Notes under the pieces: generated by a model
Databases searched by the model: none
Told to the model about the DNA's origin: nothing
Seen by the model: only the letters and a program-made list of their open reading frames with translations
DNA from: Rhodocyclaceae bacterium
Lineage (GTDB): Bacteria > Pseudomonadota > Gammaproteobacteria > Burkholderiales > Rhodocyclaceae
Assembly (NCBI GenBank): GCA_016721505.1
Contig: JADKHX010000009.1
Location: 153,463-217,462, forward strand
Reading direction: 5' to 3'
Length of the DNA stretch: 64,000 nucleotides
Shown: positions 62,832 to 64,000 of the stretch, piece by piece
How the letters are laid out: each line of letters starts with the position of its first letter
Position numbering within the stretch: the stretch's first letter is position 1
Made by a program: the position numbers and the translations under genes

Positions 62832-63216
62832 GGCAATTCACCGAGATACGATGGATTGCATTGTAGGCAGGGCAATTCAGGCGACCAGCCGAAAGCGACA
62901 AATTGCGTTACTGCGGGCTGGAATTGCGAAAATGACGAGCGAGCGGGGTGGCACCTCTGGGGCGTTGCGGAATACAGAGGACAGGCTAAGATAGCCCGCG
63001 AAAGCTGCCGCCTTTTGAGTCGAGAGGCTTGTTTGGCGAATAGGCGCAATGAAAACTGTAGTCTGTCCCCTATTATTCCTGTATCGTGGAAAGTGAAGCT
63101 AGATTGGCGCTTGGTGTGTTCTTACCTGCGTGTCGGCAGCACCAACAATGCCGACGATGTTGTTGCGATTTAGTTCACTTGTGAAGAGAGAGTAAGTTGC
63201 CACTAAATTCTTTTGC
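62832..63216. other. Divergent intergenic region before the edge sensor gene
   Basis: A 385-base interval upstream of the LytS-like gene on one side and the edge gene on the other. It holds a degenerate dispersed repeat at 63125-63150. No gene or strong hairpin is recognised. Confidence 0.4.
63125..63150 (-). repeat. Dispersed 26-bp repeat, degenerate copy
   Basis: CCTGCGT, GTC, GGCAGCACCAACAATG. The core CAGCACCAAC is kept but the flanks have drifted. Confidence 0.55.
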
Positions 63217-64000
63217 ATGTTGCAAGCGGTCGAGCAACTTGAGCCTGAGATCGTTGCAGCAATATCCACGACGACCGTCGCAGAAAGAGTGGCGGCGACC
63301 AGTGACAAGTTTTTCCGTATTTTCGTTGATGTCTGGATAGTCTTTAGTGTCTTCGTGGCAGTATTTCAATACGCCACAATGCCTATTACCCAGTTTGTAA
63401 GCTACGTAATGCTTGCTGCCGGATTGTCGTCACGCTTGTCGATACGCTACAACTACCAGCAACTGGCGGGCTATCTTTTTTTGCTGCCGCTTTGCTTCGC
63501 TGTCGTTGTAACTCCCGTGTTTGTAAACGGTGTCAGGACACCGGTGTTAGCGCATTTACCCGTGTTGGTTATGCTTACAGGTTGGATGCTTGGTCGCCGA
63601 CCAATGATTTTTGTATCGGTATCCTTTGTCCTCAGTGTGAGTTTGTACTGGCTTGCCGAAAAGCAGGGTTGGTGGAGCATAGTAATACCCTTGCGCACTT
63701 CAGACGTTTGGGCAATGGTCTGGGTTTTTGACGTCGCCTTTTCCGGTTTTTTGGTCTGGGTGCTGATCCGCAACTACGAAGGAATTTTCACGCAAGAAAC
63801 TGAGTTGCAAGCGAAGATAGCCGCGGCATTGGAACTTGCCAGAAGCGCAAACCGTGAATTAGTTACCGTTCTAAAAAACGAGGGCGCGATACTGCGCCTT
63901 TCGCCAATGCCGATGGCCTTATTTGCCCCCAATGGGCAATGCATCGAGACCAACGAAGCCTATGCCGAAATTATCGGTACTACGCGAGACATTGTGCTGA
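63217..64000 (+). CDS. Membrane sensor protein with PAS domain (N-terminal part, runs off right edge)
   Basis: An uninterrupted frame from the ATG at 63217 to the window end, 261 residues. It begins MLQAVEQLEPEIVAAISTTT. About five or six hydrophobic helices follow (for example FRIFVDVWIVFSVFVAVFQY, LAGYLFLLPLCFAVVVTPVF and VWAMVWVFDVAFSGFLVWVL). A coiled coil (TELQAKIAAALELARSANRE) then leads to the start of a PAS domain (LRLSPMPMALFAPNGQCIET, NEAYAEIIG). Such proteins are usually histidine kinases or diguanylate cyclases; the output domain lies beyond the edge. The ribosome site is weak, so the start is tentative. Confidence 0.75.
   Translation, partial: MLQAVEQLEPEIVAAISTTTVAERVAATSDKFFRIFVDVWIVFSVFVAVFQYATMPITQFVSYVMLAAGLSSRLSIRYNYQQLAGYLFLLPLCFAVVVTPVFVNGVRTPVLAHLPVLVMLTGWMLGRRPMIFVSVSFVLSVSLYWLAEKQGWWSIVIPLRTSDVWAMVWVFDVAFSGFLVWVLIRNYEGIFTQETELQAKIAAALELARSANRELVTVLKNEGAILRLSPMPMALFAPNGQCIETNEAYAEIIGTTRDIVL

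Noticed and set aside
1..64000. CRISPR array from the regularly seen repeat
   Set aside because: Copies are kilobases apart, on both strands and inside genes, with no spacer-like spacing and no cas genes.

Overview
The window looks like a chromosomal segment of a betaproteobacterium, most likely Burkholderiales-like. The clearest pointers are dapC/dapD close to an smc-zipA-ligA block, single-domain QueF, HU with a Lys/Ala-rich tail, a fused PabB-PabC and the overall family mix. Base composition looks moderate in GC, with a visibly AT-richer stretch at about 2.7-5.2 kb. No phage, plasmid backbone, CRISPR array or rRNA is visible.

Layout. (1) 1-1469: lysine/peptidoglycan precursor genes dapD and dapC, minus strand. 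(2) 1690-10629: an accessory block with an eroded IS3-family element, three methyltransferases (one FkbM type), a long TPR protein carrying two near-identical GT41 (SPINDLY/OGT-like) glycosyltransferase modules, and two paralogous four-cysteine exported proteins flanking it. This resembles a glycosylation or surface-modification island. (3) 10711-17911: queF, smc, zipA-like, ligA. (4) 18020-18607: tRNA-Asp and hupB with clear terminators. (5) 18.8-33 kb: flavodoxin-like protein, RND efflux pair, three GSTs, hydrolases, secreted oligoendopeptidase F, Nudix hydrolase and HxlR regulator. (6) 32-38 kb: an exporter/peptidase operon, chromosomal ccdAB, and paired ArsA/Get3-like ATPases. (7) 38425-45893: a compact seven-gene minus-strand operon, DUF350 membrane protein - SPFH protein - double zinc-ribbon DUF4178 protein - 53-residue membrane protein - membrane-anchored spermidine synthase - Tat-exported FAD oxidase - AdoMet decarboxylase. 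It couples polyamine synthesis to envelope-associated proteins and is the best candidate for a poorly described system here. (8) 46-53 kb: flavin and Fe-S oxidoreductases, an unrecognised protein and a hydrolase lipoprotein. (9) 53-59 kb: pabBC, corA, acyl-CoA synthetase, enoyl-CoA hydratase, DUF1993, hotdog protein. (10) 59.8-62.8 kb: LytTR response regulator and LytS-like kinase, with a further membrane sensor running off the right edge.

Two features cut across the whole window. First, a roughly 26-bp dispersed repeat (core CCAGTTGGTGCTGGT, three variable bases, then ACGCCGT) occurs about 20 times in both orientations, in intergenic DNA and inside reading frames of dapC, smc, ligA, a GNAT gene, an FAD oxidase, an SPFH gene and an Fe-S gene. 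Four of those insertions are read in the same frame as a Pro/Ala-rich linker. Second, many genes, including normally essential dapC, smc, zipA and ligA, are broken by single-base shifts. The two GT41 copies act as an internal control and show several of these as homopolymer-length differences, so sequencing or assembly error is the likeliest cause for most. Broken genes should not be read as true pseudogenes without resequencing.
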